This document shows positions 1-9,281 of a DNA stretch of 12,982 nucleotides, one piece after another (position 1 is the first letter of the stretch; every line of letters starts with the position of its first letter). The DNA comes from an uncultured Pseudomonadota bacterium (GTDB lineage: Bacteria > Pseudomonadota > Gammaproteobacteria > Burkholderiales > SCOH01), in NCBI GenBank assembly GCA_937863215.1, contig CALMFQ010000496.1:1-12982 (forward strand). The letters run 5' to 3'. A model generated the notes under the pieces. It was given only the letters and a program-made list of their open reading frames with translations, was not told the origin of the DNA and ran no database searches. The translations under genes were made by a program, and so were the position numbers.

Positions 1-28
1 CCGTCAGGGAGGAGGGAGCGTTCTTTGC

Positions 29-892
29 TTAATAAAATTTGGCTTCGCCCGGCGGCCGGGTCTTGAAGCGCTTGTGGGTCCAGAAATACTGTTCCGGCAT
101 TTCGCGCACCCGCTGTTCGATGAATTCGTTCATGCGCCGGGTATCGGCTTCGACATCGTCGCTGGGAAAATTTTCCCACGCCGGGTAGAACGTCAGCACG
201 TAGCCCTGCCCGCCCGGCAACTGGCGGCTAATCGCGGGGACGATTTTCGCCCGGCCAACCCTGGCCAGTCGCGACAGGCCGGTAACGGTGGCGGCGGAGA
301 CGCCGAAAAATGGCACGAAAACCGCATCGCTGGCGCCGAAATCCTGGTCCGGCAGGTAATAGAACGGCAAGCCCTTGCGAATCGCCTTGATTACCGGCTT
401 GATGCCGTCCTGACGCGAATACAGCTCGGCAGTACCAAAGCGGGTACGCGAACGCAGCAGCAGTTGCATCACGTAGGGATTTTTCTGCTGGCCGTACATC
501 GATACGGCCGGGTAATCCATCGCCAGCCGCGTGCCACCGGCATCCAGTCCCATGAAATGCGGCGCCAGCCAGATTACCGGCTGATCCTTGACGGCCAGCC
601 AGTGCTCCAGCCCTTCGATGCGGATCAGTTTTTCCAGCCGCCGACGTGGCGCCCACCACAACAGACCGTGATCCAGTGCGCCACGCATGAACGATTGCAC
701 GTGCTTGCGCACCAGTGTTTCGCGCTCGGTATCGCTCAGCTCGGGAAAACACAGTTTCAGGTTGATGCGTGCGACCCTGGTACGGCTGCGCGCCAGTTTG
801 TACAGCACCCAGCCAAGGCCGTTGCCGATTGCGGCCTGGATCGACAGTGGCAGGAAATGCATCAGCCACAGCAGGAAAACGACAAAACGCAT
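29..892 (-). CDS. LpxL/HtrB-family lipid A acyltransferase, copy 1
   Basis: This 287-residue protein belongs to the lysophospholipid/lipid A acyltransferase family (LpxL/HtrB/LpxM), which moves a fatty acid from acyl-ACP onto a lipid A precursor at the inner face of the cytoplasmic membrane. An N-terminal hydrophobic segment (about residues 3-30) would anchor it. The catalytic HX4D motif is visible as H112 and D117 (HFMGLD), followed by the family blocks LPDQDFG and VFVPFFG and a C-terminal WTHKRFKTRP block. Length is slightly below E. coli LpxL (about 306). It is the last of three same-family genes on the minus strand, starting 8 nt after the stop of copy 2, so the three are probably one transcript. 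Copies 1 and 2 share long stretches, especially MNEFIEQRV and the C-terminal HKRF block. I see no clear Shine-Dalgarno before its ATG, so translation may depend on the upstream gene. Which acyl position it serves cannot be read from sequence. Confidence 0.9.
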   Translation of the reverse strand: MRFVVFLLWLMHFLPLSIQAAIGNGLGWVLYKLARSRTRVARINLKLCFPELSDTERETLVRKHVQSFMRGALDHGLLWWAPRRRLEKLIRIEGLEHWLAVKDQPVIWLAPHFMGLDAGGTRLAMDYPAVSMYGQQKNPYVMQLLLRSRTRFGTAELYSRQDGIKPVIKAIRKGLPFYYLPDQDFGASDAVFVPFFGVSAATVTGLSRLARVGRAKIVPAISRQLPGGQGYVLTFYPAWENFPSDDVEADTRRMNEFIEQRVREMPEQYFWTHKRFKTRPPGEAKFY

Positions 893-900
893 AGTGGAAC

Positions 901-1773
901 TTATTTGTAGAGATTGCGCTCGCCAAGCGGGCGAGTACCGAAACGTTTGTGTACCCAGTAATACTGATCGGGCATTTCCAGCACCCGCTGCTCGATGAAT
1001 TCGTTCATGCGCCGTGCATCGGCTTCCATATTGCCGCTGGGGAAATTGTCCCAGGCCGGATAGAGGCGCATTTCATAGCCTTCGGACGCCGACAATTGGC
1101 GGGTGATGCAAGGTACGATTTTCGCCTTGGTCAGCTGCGCCAGCCGCGACAGCGTGGTGACGGTGGCGCAATCGGTGCCGAAAAACGGCACGAACACCGA
1201 ATCGGTGCGGCCGAAATCCATGTCGGGCAGGAACACCAGCGGCACACCGTCGCGAATCCTGCGGACCACCGGGCGCAGGCCATCCTGCTTGGCGAACAGC
1301 TCCGGCGTACCGAAACGCAGCCGCCCCTGCAGCAGCAACTGGTCGAACAGCGGGTTTTTCTGCTTGCTGTAAAACGCCATCGAACCGGGCCAGACGTCGG
1401 CGAATTTAGCGCTGCCCATGTTCAGACCAACGAAATGCGGCGTGAGGATGATAACCGGCTGCCCCTTGATGCGGTCCAGGTGCTCGCGCCCCTCGACCCG
1501 CACCAGCCCCATCACTCGTCTGGCCGGCGCCCACCAGAGAATGCCCATCTCCAGCACGCTGCGCGCCAGGCGCATGAAATGCCGTCGCCCCAGCTTGCGC
1601 CGCTCGGGCTCGCTCATGCTGGGGAAACACAGGCGCAAGTTGATCATGGTGACGCGGCCGCCAAGCGGGAACAACAACCAGCCGACAGCGTAGGCAATCC
1701 CGGCCACCACGGTAGTAGGCAGGCAGGAGACGCCGCGCCACAGACGGAGGCCAAGCTTCACATGCCAACTCAT
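901..1773 (-). CDS. LpxL/HtrB-family acyltransferase, copy 2, with HX4N motif
   Basis: This 290-residue protein is a close paralogue of copy 1, with the blocks FLPDMDFG, VFVPFFG, ATVTTLSRLA and a C-terminal WVHKRFGTRP. The start at 1773 is chosen because a perfect GGAGG on the minus strand (plus-strand 1781-1785) lies 7 nt upstream and the ATG overlaps the stop of copy 3 as ATGA. A longer reading back to 1848 would run through the copy 3 gene and adds an unrelated tail. The catalytic histidine is present (H113), but the acidic partner five residues on is asparagine (N118, codon AAC; HFVGLN) rather than Asp or Glu. In this family the HX4D/E pair is considered catalytic, so this copy may be slow, altered in donor use, or only structural. 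The rest of the fold looks intact, with no frameshift or truncation. Confidence 0.88.
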   Translation of the reverse strand: MSWHVKLGLRLWRGVSCLPTTVVAGIAYAVGWLLFPLGGRVTMINLRLCFPSMSEPERRKLGRRHFMRLARSVLEMGILWWAPARRVMGLVRVEGREHLDRIKGQPVIILTPHFVGLNMGSAKFADVWPGSMAFYSKQKNPLFDQLLLQGRLRFGTPELFAKQDGLRPVVRRIRDGVPLVFLPDMDFGRTDSVFVPFFGTDCATVTTLSRLAQLTKAKIVPCITRQLSASEGYEMRLYPAWDNFPSGNMEADARRMNEFIEQRVLEMPDQYYWVHKRFGTRPLGERNLYK

Positions 1774-2648
1774 GCGCCGGCCTCCGGCCTGGCCACGCCG
1801 GCGGGAACCTTGTAGCGGTTGTAACTCCACAGATATTGCGCCGGGCATTCGCGGATCAGCGCTTCGACGTTGCGATTGAGCAATTCGGCATCGTGTTGCG
1901 GTGCACCGCTGAATGCGCCCTGCAGCGGGCGGATATGCACCTTGTAACCGCGCCCGAACGGCAGGCGTTCGCCGTAGAAAAACAGCACCGCGGCACCGGT
2001 CGATTCGGCCATGCGCGCCGGCAGTGTCATGGTGTACGCCGGCTTGCCGAAAAACGGCGCCCAGACGCCGCCACCCTCGCCCGGAGCTTGATCCGGCAGG
2101 ATCACCACCGCCTCGCCGCTACGCAATGTCTTGAACAGTTGACGCACGCCCTGCGCCGTAGCCGGGGCGGTCTTGCCGTTGCCGCGCGCACGGCCGGCAT
2201 TCATCAGCGGCTCCAGCCATTTGAGCTTGGGCGGGCGATACATCGCGGTCAGCGGGAATGGCAGGCGCGAGCTCAAATAACGGCCGGCGATGTCGTAAGC
2301 CCCCAGATGCGGAGTGACGAACAGCAGGCCGCGTTTGGCAGCCAGTGCCGCTTCGACATGCTGCCAGCCATCGCAAGCGCGGATCAGTCGTGCCACACCG
2401 GCCGGATTGCGGCCCCAAGCCACTAACAATTCGAGCGCGCCCTTGCCGGTTTCGTGGGCGTTGCGCCGGATCAGCCGGCGCAACCCGGCCGCGTCGGCCG
2501 CCACACCACTATCGGCGAGATTGGCGCGCAGCTTGGAGGAAAAGCCGGACGAAAGGCGCAAAACCAGTTCGCCCAGCACAATGCCCAATGCATGAATCAG
2601 CCACAAGGGCAGCGCCGCAAACAGGCCCAGCGCAACTTTCGTCATCAT
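1770..2648 (-). CDS. LpxL/HtrB-family acyltransferase, copy 3 (promoter-proximal)
   Basis: This protein of about 292 residues is an LpxL/HtrB-family acyltransferase, more diverged than the other two. With the start at 2648 it begins MMTKVALGLF, like typical family N termini, with a hydrophobic anchor over the first 30 or so residues. Its catalytic pair is intact: HLGAYD, with His at about 114 and Asp at about 119. Further family blocks are LPDQAPG, VWAPFFG and a C-terminal LWSYNRYK. An in-frame ATG at 2693 would add 15 residues (307 total). I prefer 2648 because the HX4D then falls at nearly the same position as in copies 1 and 2, and because 2693 would put the start upstream of a plausible -10. 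Neither start has a good Shine-Dalgarno. It is first in the three-gene unit and divergent from metK. The acyl specificity is unknown. Confidence 0.87.
   Translation of the reverse strand: MMTKVALGLFAALPLWLIHALGIVLGELVLRLSSGFSSKLRANLADSGVAADAAGLRRLIRRNAHETGKGALELLVAWGRNPAGVARLIRACDGWQHVEAALAAKRGLLFVTPHLGAYDIAGRYLSSRLPFPLTAMYRPPKLKWLEPLMNAGRARGNGKTAPATAQGVRQLFKTLRSGEAVVILPDQAPGEGGGVWAPFFGKPAYTMTLPARMAESTGAAVLFFYGERLPFGRGYKVHIRPLQGAFSGAPQHDAELLNRNVEALIRECPAQYLWSYNRYKVPAGVARPEAGA
1781..1785 (-). promoter_or_regulatory. Shine-Dalgarno of acyltransferase copy 2
   Basis: On the minus strand these bases read GGAGG, 7 nt before the ATG at 1773. The site lies inside the end of the copy 3 gene. It decides the start of copy 2 and suggests efficient initiation coupled to termination of copy 3 through the ATGA overlap. 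Confidence 0.75.
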
Positions 2649-2651
2649 TCG

Positions 2652-2679
2652 TTGTGTTTCAGTCGGGATTTGATATTCT
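2652..2679 (+). promoter_or_regulatory. Predicted metK promoter with extended -10
   Basis: TTGTGT at 2652-2657 and TATTCT at 2674-2679 are 16 bp apart. The -10 is preceded by TGA (2671-2673), giving an extended -10 (TGn). This places the transcript start near 2686 and a leader of about 40 nt before the metK ATG. It is a pattern match only. I saw no SAM riboswitch in the short leader. Confidence 0.5.
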
Positions 2680-2703
2680 ACCCGTTTTCCCATTCACAAA
2701 TAA
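2675..2703 (-). promoter_or_regulatory. Predicted promoter of the acyltransferase operon
   Basis: On the minus strand TAGAAT (plus-strand 2675-2680) lies 18 bp downstream of a weak -35-like TTTATT. The transcript would start near 2668, just before the ATG at 2648, which supports that start. The -10 shares five bases with the metK -10 on the other strand. This is a prediction from consensus only. Confidence 0.35.
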
Positions 2704-2724
2704 AAGCCAAAGCGCGAGAGAGAG

Positions 2725-3894
<1,170 letters not shown>

Positions 3895-3908
3895 GCGCAA
3901 CAACACGC

Positions 3909-3937
3909 AACGGGGCTTCGGCCCCGTTTTGTTTTTT
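3909..3937 (+). terminator. Rho-independent terminator of metK
   Basis: CGGGGC (3911-3916), a TTCG tetraloop and GCCCCG (3921-3926) form a perfect GC-rich hairpin, extended by two A-T pairs, followed by TTTTGTTTTTT. It lies 14 nt after the metK stop. Confidence 0.93.
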
Positions 3938-3962
3938 CTGCTGCAGAAGCAAATGATACAAT
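3934..3962 (+). promoter_or_regulatory. Predicted promoter of the DUF47-pit operon
   Basis: TACAAT at 3957-3962 is preceded by TGA (3954-3956), an extended -10. A poor -35 (TTTTCT, 3934-3939) lies 17 bp upstream inside the terminator T-run. The transcript would start near 3969, about 25 nt before the gene. I saw no clear PHO box. Confidence 0.4.
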
Positions 3963-3993
3963 TCGAAATTCTGCATCATCAAAATGGTTAAAC

Positions 3994-4635
3994 ATGTTCG
4001 CTCGCTTCATGCCTCAGGAAGGCAAATTCTTTGACCTGTTCAATGCCCACGCCGAGCAAGCCGTACTCTCTGCAAAAAAATTGCTTGATCTGGTCAATAC
4101 CCTGACCGGCGAGCGACGGTCCGTCGAAGAGCTGGTAGCCGCAATCGAATCCGCGGAACACCGTGCCGATACCGTTACCCACGAAACCATTGCGCTGTTG
4201 AACAAGACTTTCATCACCCCGTTCGACCGCGACGAAATCCACCAGCTGATCAGTTCGATGGATGACATCGTCGATGTGATCCACAGCCTGGCGCAAACCC
4301 TCACCATGTACGATGTACGCAAAGCCACGCCGGACATGCTGCAGCTGGCGGAAATCAATATCTCGGCGGTGGATCGTGTGCGCTACGGTGTCAGCCTGCT
4401 GAAAGCGCCGGGCGAACATGCGCAGGACATCCTGCGCACCTGCAAAGAGATCGACAAGCTCGAAGGCGACGGCGACCGGGTGATGCGCGGCGCCATTTCG
4501 CGCCTGTTTCGCGACGAACAGGACACGCGCGAGCTGATCAAGCTGAAAGCCGTCTATGAATTGCTGGAAACGGTAACCGACCGTTGCATGTCGGTGGCGA
4601 ACAAGCTCGAAGCCATCGTGCTCGAAAACGCCTGA
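3994..4635 (+). CDS. DUF47 family PhoU-like protein (Pit accessory)
   Basis: This 213-residue protein belongs to the DUF47 / PhoU-divergent family (often named phosphate transport regulator), built of long helices like PhoU. It has no signal peptide or membrane segment and should be cytoplasmic. Typical family features are the N-terminal FARFMPQEGKFFDLF, the central FITPFDRDEIHQLISSMDDIVD with clustered Asp/Glu, and the C-terminal LIKLKAVYELLETVTDRC helix. Members are nearly always encoded next to a Pit transporter and are thought to control its activity, as seen here: the pit ATG follows after 8 nt. The ATG at 3994 has no evident Shine-Dalgarno, but the protein aligns with family N termini from that Met. 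The exact biochemical role of the family is not settled. Confidence 0.9.
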   Translation: MFARFMPQEGKFFDLFNAHAEQAVLSAKKLLDLVNTLTGERRSVEELVAAIESAEHRADTVTHETIALLNKTFITPFDRDEIHQLISSMDDIVDVIHSLAQTLTMYDVRKATPDMLQLAEINISAVDRVRYGVSLLKAPGEHAQDILRTCKEIDKLEGDGDRVMRGAISRLFRDEQDTRELIKLKAVYELLETVTDRCMSVANKLEAIVLENA

Positions 4636-4643
4636 GGCCAGCC

Positions 4644-5654
4644 ATGACCGGAATGCATATGAGCCTGGGAGTGCTGTTCCTCCTGGTGGGGCTGGCGTTG
4701 GCGTTCGATTTCATGAACGGCTTTCACGATGCCGCCAATTCGATCGCAACCGTGGTATCGACCGGAGTGTTGCGGCCACAACATGCGGTGGTGTGGGCGG
4801 CATTGTTCAATTTCATCGCCGTAGCCATTTTCCCCCTGCACGTAGCGGCAGCCATCGGCAAAGGCACCATCGATCCAGGCATCATCGACCAGTACGTGAT
4901 ATTCGGCACCCTGGTCGGGGCTATTTTCTGGAATGTGATTACCTGGTATTTCGGCATTCCTTCGTCGTCGTCGCATGCGTTGATCGGCGGCCTGGTCGGC
5001 GCGGCGCTGGTCAAATCCGGCCCGTCGGCGCTGGTCGGCTCCAGCCTGTTCAAGATTGTCGCTTTCATCGTGGTTTCGCCGCTACTGGGATTCGTGCTCG
5101 GCTCGATTCTGATGGTAGCCATTTCCTGGATGTTCCACCGTTCGACTCCGGGCCACGTCGACAAATGGTTCCGCCGCCTGCAGCTGCTGTCGGCCGGGCT
5201 GTACAGCCTCGGACACGGCGGTAACGATGCGCAGAAAACCATCGGCATCATCTGGCTGACGCTGATCGCCGCCGGTACTGCCGATGCGCACGCCCAGATG
5301 CCGCCGACCTGGGTGATCGTCGCCTGTTATTTTGCCATCGCTGCCGGCACCATGCTGGGCGGCTGGCGCATCGTCAAGACCATGGGCCAGCGGCTGACCA
5401 AGCTGAAGCCGGTCGGCGGCTTCTGTGCCGAAGGTGGCGGCGCCATCACGCTGTTTCTGGCTTCGGCGCTGGGAATTCCGGTTTCCACCACGCACACCAT
5501 CACCGGCGCGATTGTCGGTGTCGGTGCGGCGCGCAAGTTTTCCGCCGTACGCTGGGGCGTAGCCGGCGGCATCGTCTGGGCGTGGATACTGACGATTCCG
5601 GCCAGTGCCGCAGTCGCAGCCCTTGCCTGGTACCTGGGCCGCCTGCTGTTCTGA
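4644..5654 (+). CDS. pit: Low-affinity inorganic phosphate transporter, Pit family
   Basis: This 336-residue inner-membrane protein is a PiT-family symporter that takes up phosphate (as metal-phosphate) with protons. The two signature repeats are visible: FDFMNGFHDAANSIAT near residues 21-36 and GHGGNDAQKTIG near 191-202 (N194, D195), with IPSSSSHALIGG and IPVSTTHTITGA as the paired inner loops. About ten hydrophobic segments are present. It is shorter than E. coli PitA (about 499 residues) and matches the short form usually paired with DUF47. The start at 4644 is chosen because it follows the upstream stop by 8 nt with a weak GAGG in between. A longer open frame from 4584 overlaps the DUF47 gene and is hydrophilic. 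Translational coupling to DUF47 is likely, and a strong terminator follows. Confidence 0.93.
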   Translation: MTGMHMSLGVLFLLVGLALAFDFMNGFHDAANSIATVVSTGVLRPQHAVVWAALFNFIAVAIFPLHVAAAIGKGTIDPGIIDQYVIFGTLVGAIFWNVITWYFGIPSSSSHALIGGLVGAALVKSGPSALVGSSLFKIVAFIVVSPLLGFVLGSILMVAISWMFHRSTPGHVDKWFRRLQLLSAGLYSLGHGGNDAQKTIGIIWLTLIAAGTADAHAQMPPTWVIVACYFAIAAGTMLGGWRIVKTMGQRLTKLKPVGGFCAEGGGAITLFLASALGIPVSTTHTITGAIVGVGAARKFSAVRWGVAGGIVWAWILTIPASAAVAALAWYLGRLLF

Positions 5655-5677
5655 CCGACGATAGCACGGATGCACAC

Positions 5678-5711
5678 ATGGCTCCCGGCCGGCAGGCCGG
5701 GAGCCATTTTT
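5678..5711 (+). terminator. Rho-independent terminator of the pit operon
   Basis: A perfect 13-bp stem (5678-5690 with 5695-5707), GC-rich and with a GGCA loop, is followed by a short T-run. It separates the pit operon from the cyclase gene, whose start is only 30 nt further on. Confidence 0.92.
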
Positions 5712-5728
5712 ACTTGAGCGGCAGCACC

Positions 5729-5734
5729 TATACT
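5729..5734 (+). promoter_or_regulatory. Possible -10 element of the cyclase gene
   Basis: TATACT matches five of six consensus bases and sits between the pit terminator and the cyclase ATG. No convincing -35 is seen (ATTTTT at 17 bp spacing). Transcription would start about at the ATG at 5741, implying a leaderless or near-leaderless message. Confidence 0.3.
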
Positions 5735-5740
5735 CAGTCC

Positions 5741-7609
5741 ATGATGCGCATCCGAGCCTTTTCCCCTTTTTACCGGCTGGCAAGCGCCGTGTGTTTGTGC
5801 CTGCTGGCATTGATCGCACCGGCGCAGGCCCGCGACATACGCCTGGGCGAATCCGGCGAGCGGCTGGCGCTCAGCAATGCGGTCGATTACGCCGTTGCCG
5901 TCGATGCCGACCGGTCGTTGCATGCGGCATTGGCGCTGCCCGCCAGCGCCTGGCGGGAAAACCACAACGACAACCTCAATCTCAGCTACACCAGCCAGCC
6001 ACACTGGTTCCGTGTAACGCTGCAGAATGCCGGCAACAGCGTGCTGGAACGGCATCTGGAAATCGCCTATCCGGTGCTCGATTACATCAATGTCTATGCC
6101 ATCTCCGAAGCCGGCACCGACCAGCACTGGCAACTGGGCGACAAATACCCGTTCGCGGCGCGCAGCTACTGGCACCGCAACTTCATCGTGCCGCTGCACC
6201 TGGAGCCGAACGAAAAGCTGCAGCTGTATTTCCATGTGCAGACCTCCAGCGCGCTGCAGCTGCCGCTGACGCTGTGGGAGCCGGCGGCCCGCGACGCCCA
6301 CGATCAGCGCGAAAGCATGCTGTTCGGCCTGTACTTCGGCTGCATGATCGTAATGCTGACCTACAACCTGCTGCTGTTTCTCGGCATCCGCGACTGGTCG
6401 TACCTGATCTACGTGCTGTGGACCGCATGCATGACCGGTTTCATGGCCGCCCTGAACGGCTTCGCGTTCCAGTATCTGTGGCCGGATGCAACCCAGTGGA
6501 ACGATCAGAGCATTGTGGTGCTGCTATCGCTGGCAACCACTTTCGGCACCTGGTTCAACATGCAGTTTCTGCACCTGCAACAGCAGATGCCGCGGCTGTT
6601 CGCCGCCCTGATCGCGATGCTGCTGCTGACAGTCGTCACGGCAAGCGCTGCATTCTGGCTGCCCTATCACCTGGCGATCCGGCTCACCATCGCCAATGCG
6701 ATGCTCACCATCGTCGGCATCATGTGTGCCGCCAGCGTGCTGTGGGGGCGCGGCTTCAAGCCGGCACGACTGCTGGTGCTGTCCTGGTCGTCGGTGCTGA
6801 TCGGCGGCACGATTCTGGCAATGAACAAATTCGGCATCGTGCCGCGCAATCTGTTCACCGAATATGCGGCACAGGCGGGCTCGGCGCTGGAAGTGGTATT
6901 GCTGTCGCTGGCGATGGCCGACCGCTTCAATCGCGAACGCAAGCAGCGCCAGGCATCGCAACAGGAAACCCTGTCGGCGCAACAGGCGTTGCTGGCAGCA
7001 CAGCGGGCGCAGAACGAAATCCTGGAAAACCGGGTGCGCGAGCGCACCGAAGCGCTGGAAGCGGCGAATCGCAAGCTGGAGGAAATGAGCAATACCGATG
7101 CGCTGACCGGCGTGCCCAACCGCCGCTATTTCGATCAGGCCTATCAGCAGGAATTGAGCCGCATGCGCCGCGACGGCAGCGACCTGTCGCTGCTGCTGCT
7201 CGATATCGACCATTTCAAGCGCATCAACGATACCTGGGGCCACGCAATCGGCGACGAATGCCTGAAGCTGGTGGCAACCGCGATCACGACGCAAATCCGC
7301 CGCGAAACCGATACGCTGGCGCGGATTGGCGGGGAGGAATTCTGCCTGCTGCTGCCGCACACCAGCGCTGCCGGCGCATACTTCCTCGCCGAATCGATTC
7401 GCCGCGCGGTGGAAGCGCTGACAGCGGTTTTCGACGGCCAGCGGATTCCGCTGTCGATCAGCATCGGCATTGCCTCGACCAGCCAGCAGCTGCCGGTACC
7501 GGACTCGCGCCTGCAAAAGCTGGCCGATCTGGCGCTGTACCAGTCGAAAAAAGACGGCCGCAACCGTGTGACGCTGTTCGATTCCGCCACCATGAGCGAA
7601 AGCGCCTGA
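5741..7609 (+). CDS. Diguanylate cyclase with 7TMR-DISM sensor
   Basis: This 622-residue inner-membrane enzyme should make cyclic di-GMP in response to a periplasmic signal. Domains in order: signal peptide (1-30, cleavage after AQA), a periplasmic 7TMR-DISM extracellular domain (about 45-185, with HWFRVTLQN and LDYINVYAI), a seven-helix 7TMR-DISM membrane region (about 190-397, starting GLYFGCMIVMLTYNLLLF), a coiled coil (about 398-448, rich in Q, E, A and R) and a GGDEF domain (about 450-615). The active site is GGEEF (G530-F534), a functional variant of GGDEF. RETD at 521-524, five residues before it, fits the inhibitory I-site (RxxD), so product feedback is expected. No EAL or HD-GYP domain is present. 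The start at 5741 is chosen because it gives a proper signal peptide. Upstream in-frame starts would run through the pit gene and terminator. No Shine-Dalgarno is visible. The ligand is unknown. Confidence 0.92.
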   Translation: MMRIRAFSPFYRLASAVCLCLLALIAPAQARDIRLGESGERLALSNAVDYAVAVDADRSLHAALALPASAWRENHNDNLNLSYTSQPHWFRVTLQNAGNSVLERHLEIAYPVLDYINVYAISEAGTDQHWQLGDKYPFAARSYWHRNFIVPLHLEPNEKLQLYFHVQTSSALQLPLTLWEPAARDAHDQRESMLFGLYFGCMIVMLTYNLLLFLGIRDWSYLIYVLWTACMTGFMAALNGFAFQYLWPDATQWNDQSIVVLLSLATTFGTWFNMQFLHLQQQMPRLFAALIAMLLLTVVTASAAFWLPYHLAIRLTIANAMLTIVGIMCAASVLWGRGFKPARLLVLSWSSVLIGGTILAMNKFGIVPRNLFTEYAAQAGSALEVVLLSLAMADRFNRERKQRQASQQETLSAQQALLAAQRAQNEILENRVRERTEALEAANRKLEEMSNTDALTGVPNRRYFDQAYQQELSRMRRDGSDLSLLLLDIDHFKRINDTWGHAIGDECLKLVATAITTQIRRETDTLARIGGEEFCLLLPHTSAAGAYFLAESIRRAVEALTAVFDGQRIPLSISIGIASTSQQLPVPDSRLQKLADLALYQSKKDGRNRVTLFDSATMSESA

Positions 7610-7622
7610 TGCCGGCCGGCGG

Positions 7623-7650
7623 TTTACAAAATCGCCGCAATGCCTATAAT
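7623..7650 (+). promoter_or_regulatory. Sigma-70 promoter of ahcY
   Basis: TTTACA (7623-7628) and a perfect TATAAT (7645-7650) are 16 bp apart, just after the cyclase stop. Transcription would begin near 7657, directly in front of the SAH riboswitch, which supports the assignment. Confidence 0.8.
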
Positions 7651-7658
7651 CGTCAGTC

Positions 7659-7728
7659 TACCGAGGAGCGCTGCGAGACCCGCCATTTGCCGGTCCCAGG
7701 CTCGGACAAGATCGTAACTGCGCTCACC
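7659..7728 (+). promoter_or_regulatory. SAH riboswitch (S-adenosylhomocysteine aptamer)
   Basis: The segment carries the SAH riboswitch core: CCGAGGAGCGCTGC at the 5' side, CCCAGGCTCGG in the middle and GCGCTCACC at the 3' side. Pairings that I can trace: P1 joins 7661-7665 (CCGAG) to 7701-7705 (CTCGG); P2 joins 7677-7680 (GACC) to 7692-7695 (GGTC); the pseudoknot joins 7666-7671 (GAGCGC) to 7720-7725 (GCGCTC). This class is known in Beta- and Gammaproteobacteria upstream of ahcY, binds SAH over SAM, and turns expression on when SAH builds up. Its position between a strong promoter and ahcY fits exactly. Confidence 0.93.
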
Positions 7729-7801
7729 TGACTAAACCCGTGCCGGGCACGGGATGCTTGGGTGAGTCCGCATCCCCTCCCCGGCCACACGTAGCAAGGA
7801 G
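7723..7801 (+). promoter_or_regulatory. Likely expression platform of the SAH riboswitch
   Basis: Three alternative pairings are visible. CTCACC (7723-7728), which overlaps the pseudoknot strand, can pair with GGTGAG (7761-7766). A perfect hairpin, CCCGTGC/GCACGGG (7737-7743 with 7747-7753, loop of 3), sits inside that pairing. A competing stem, GGGATGC/GCATCCC (7751-7757 with 7770-7776), shares three bases with the hairpin. CTCC (7777-7780) could mask the GGAG of the ribosome site AAGGAG (7796-7801). No T-run follows either stem, so control of translation is more likely than termination. The switching model is inferred. Confidence 0.5.
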
Positions 7802-7809
7802 TACACGCT

Positions 7810-9213
<1,404 letters not shown>

Positions 9214-9235
9214 GACCTGTTTCATGGGCGTAACC

Positions 9236-9267
9236 AACGAGACAGGATCAACCGCCTGTCTCGTTTT
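9236..9267 (+). terminator. Hairpin between ahcY and metF
   Basis: AACGAGACAGG (9236-9246) pairs perfectly with CCTGTCTCGTT (9255-9265) around an 8-nt loop and is followed by only four T in all. It looks like an intrinsic terminator of moderate strength. Because metF starts 15 nt later with no visible promoter of its own, partial read-through is likely. Confidence 0.7.
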
Positions 9268-9281
9268 GCATGGTGAACATC

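Noticed and set aside
74..1815. Two plus-strand open frames opposite acyltransferase copies 1 and 2
   Set aside because: Both mirror the real minus-strand genes and have His/Gln/Arg-rich shadow composition.
1774..1848. Longer N terminus for acyltransferase copy 2
   Set aside because: It would overlap copy 3 by 79 nt, whereas the start at 1773 has a perfect GGAGG and an ATGA overlap.
2686..2724. SAM riboswitch before metK
   Set aside because: The leader is only about 40 nt, too short, and shows no matching core.
7612..7621. GCCGGCCGGC palindrome after the cyclase stop as a terminator
   Set aside because: It has no T-run and is too short. It is just a GC-rich self-complementary stretch before the ahcY promoter.
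5791..7731. Open frame of 646 codons in another frame over the cyclase gene
   Set aside because: The overlapping frame encodes unmistakable 7TMR-DISM and GGDEF domains. This one is Arg/Ala/Gln-rich shadow and runs into the riboswitch.
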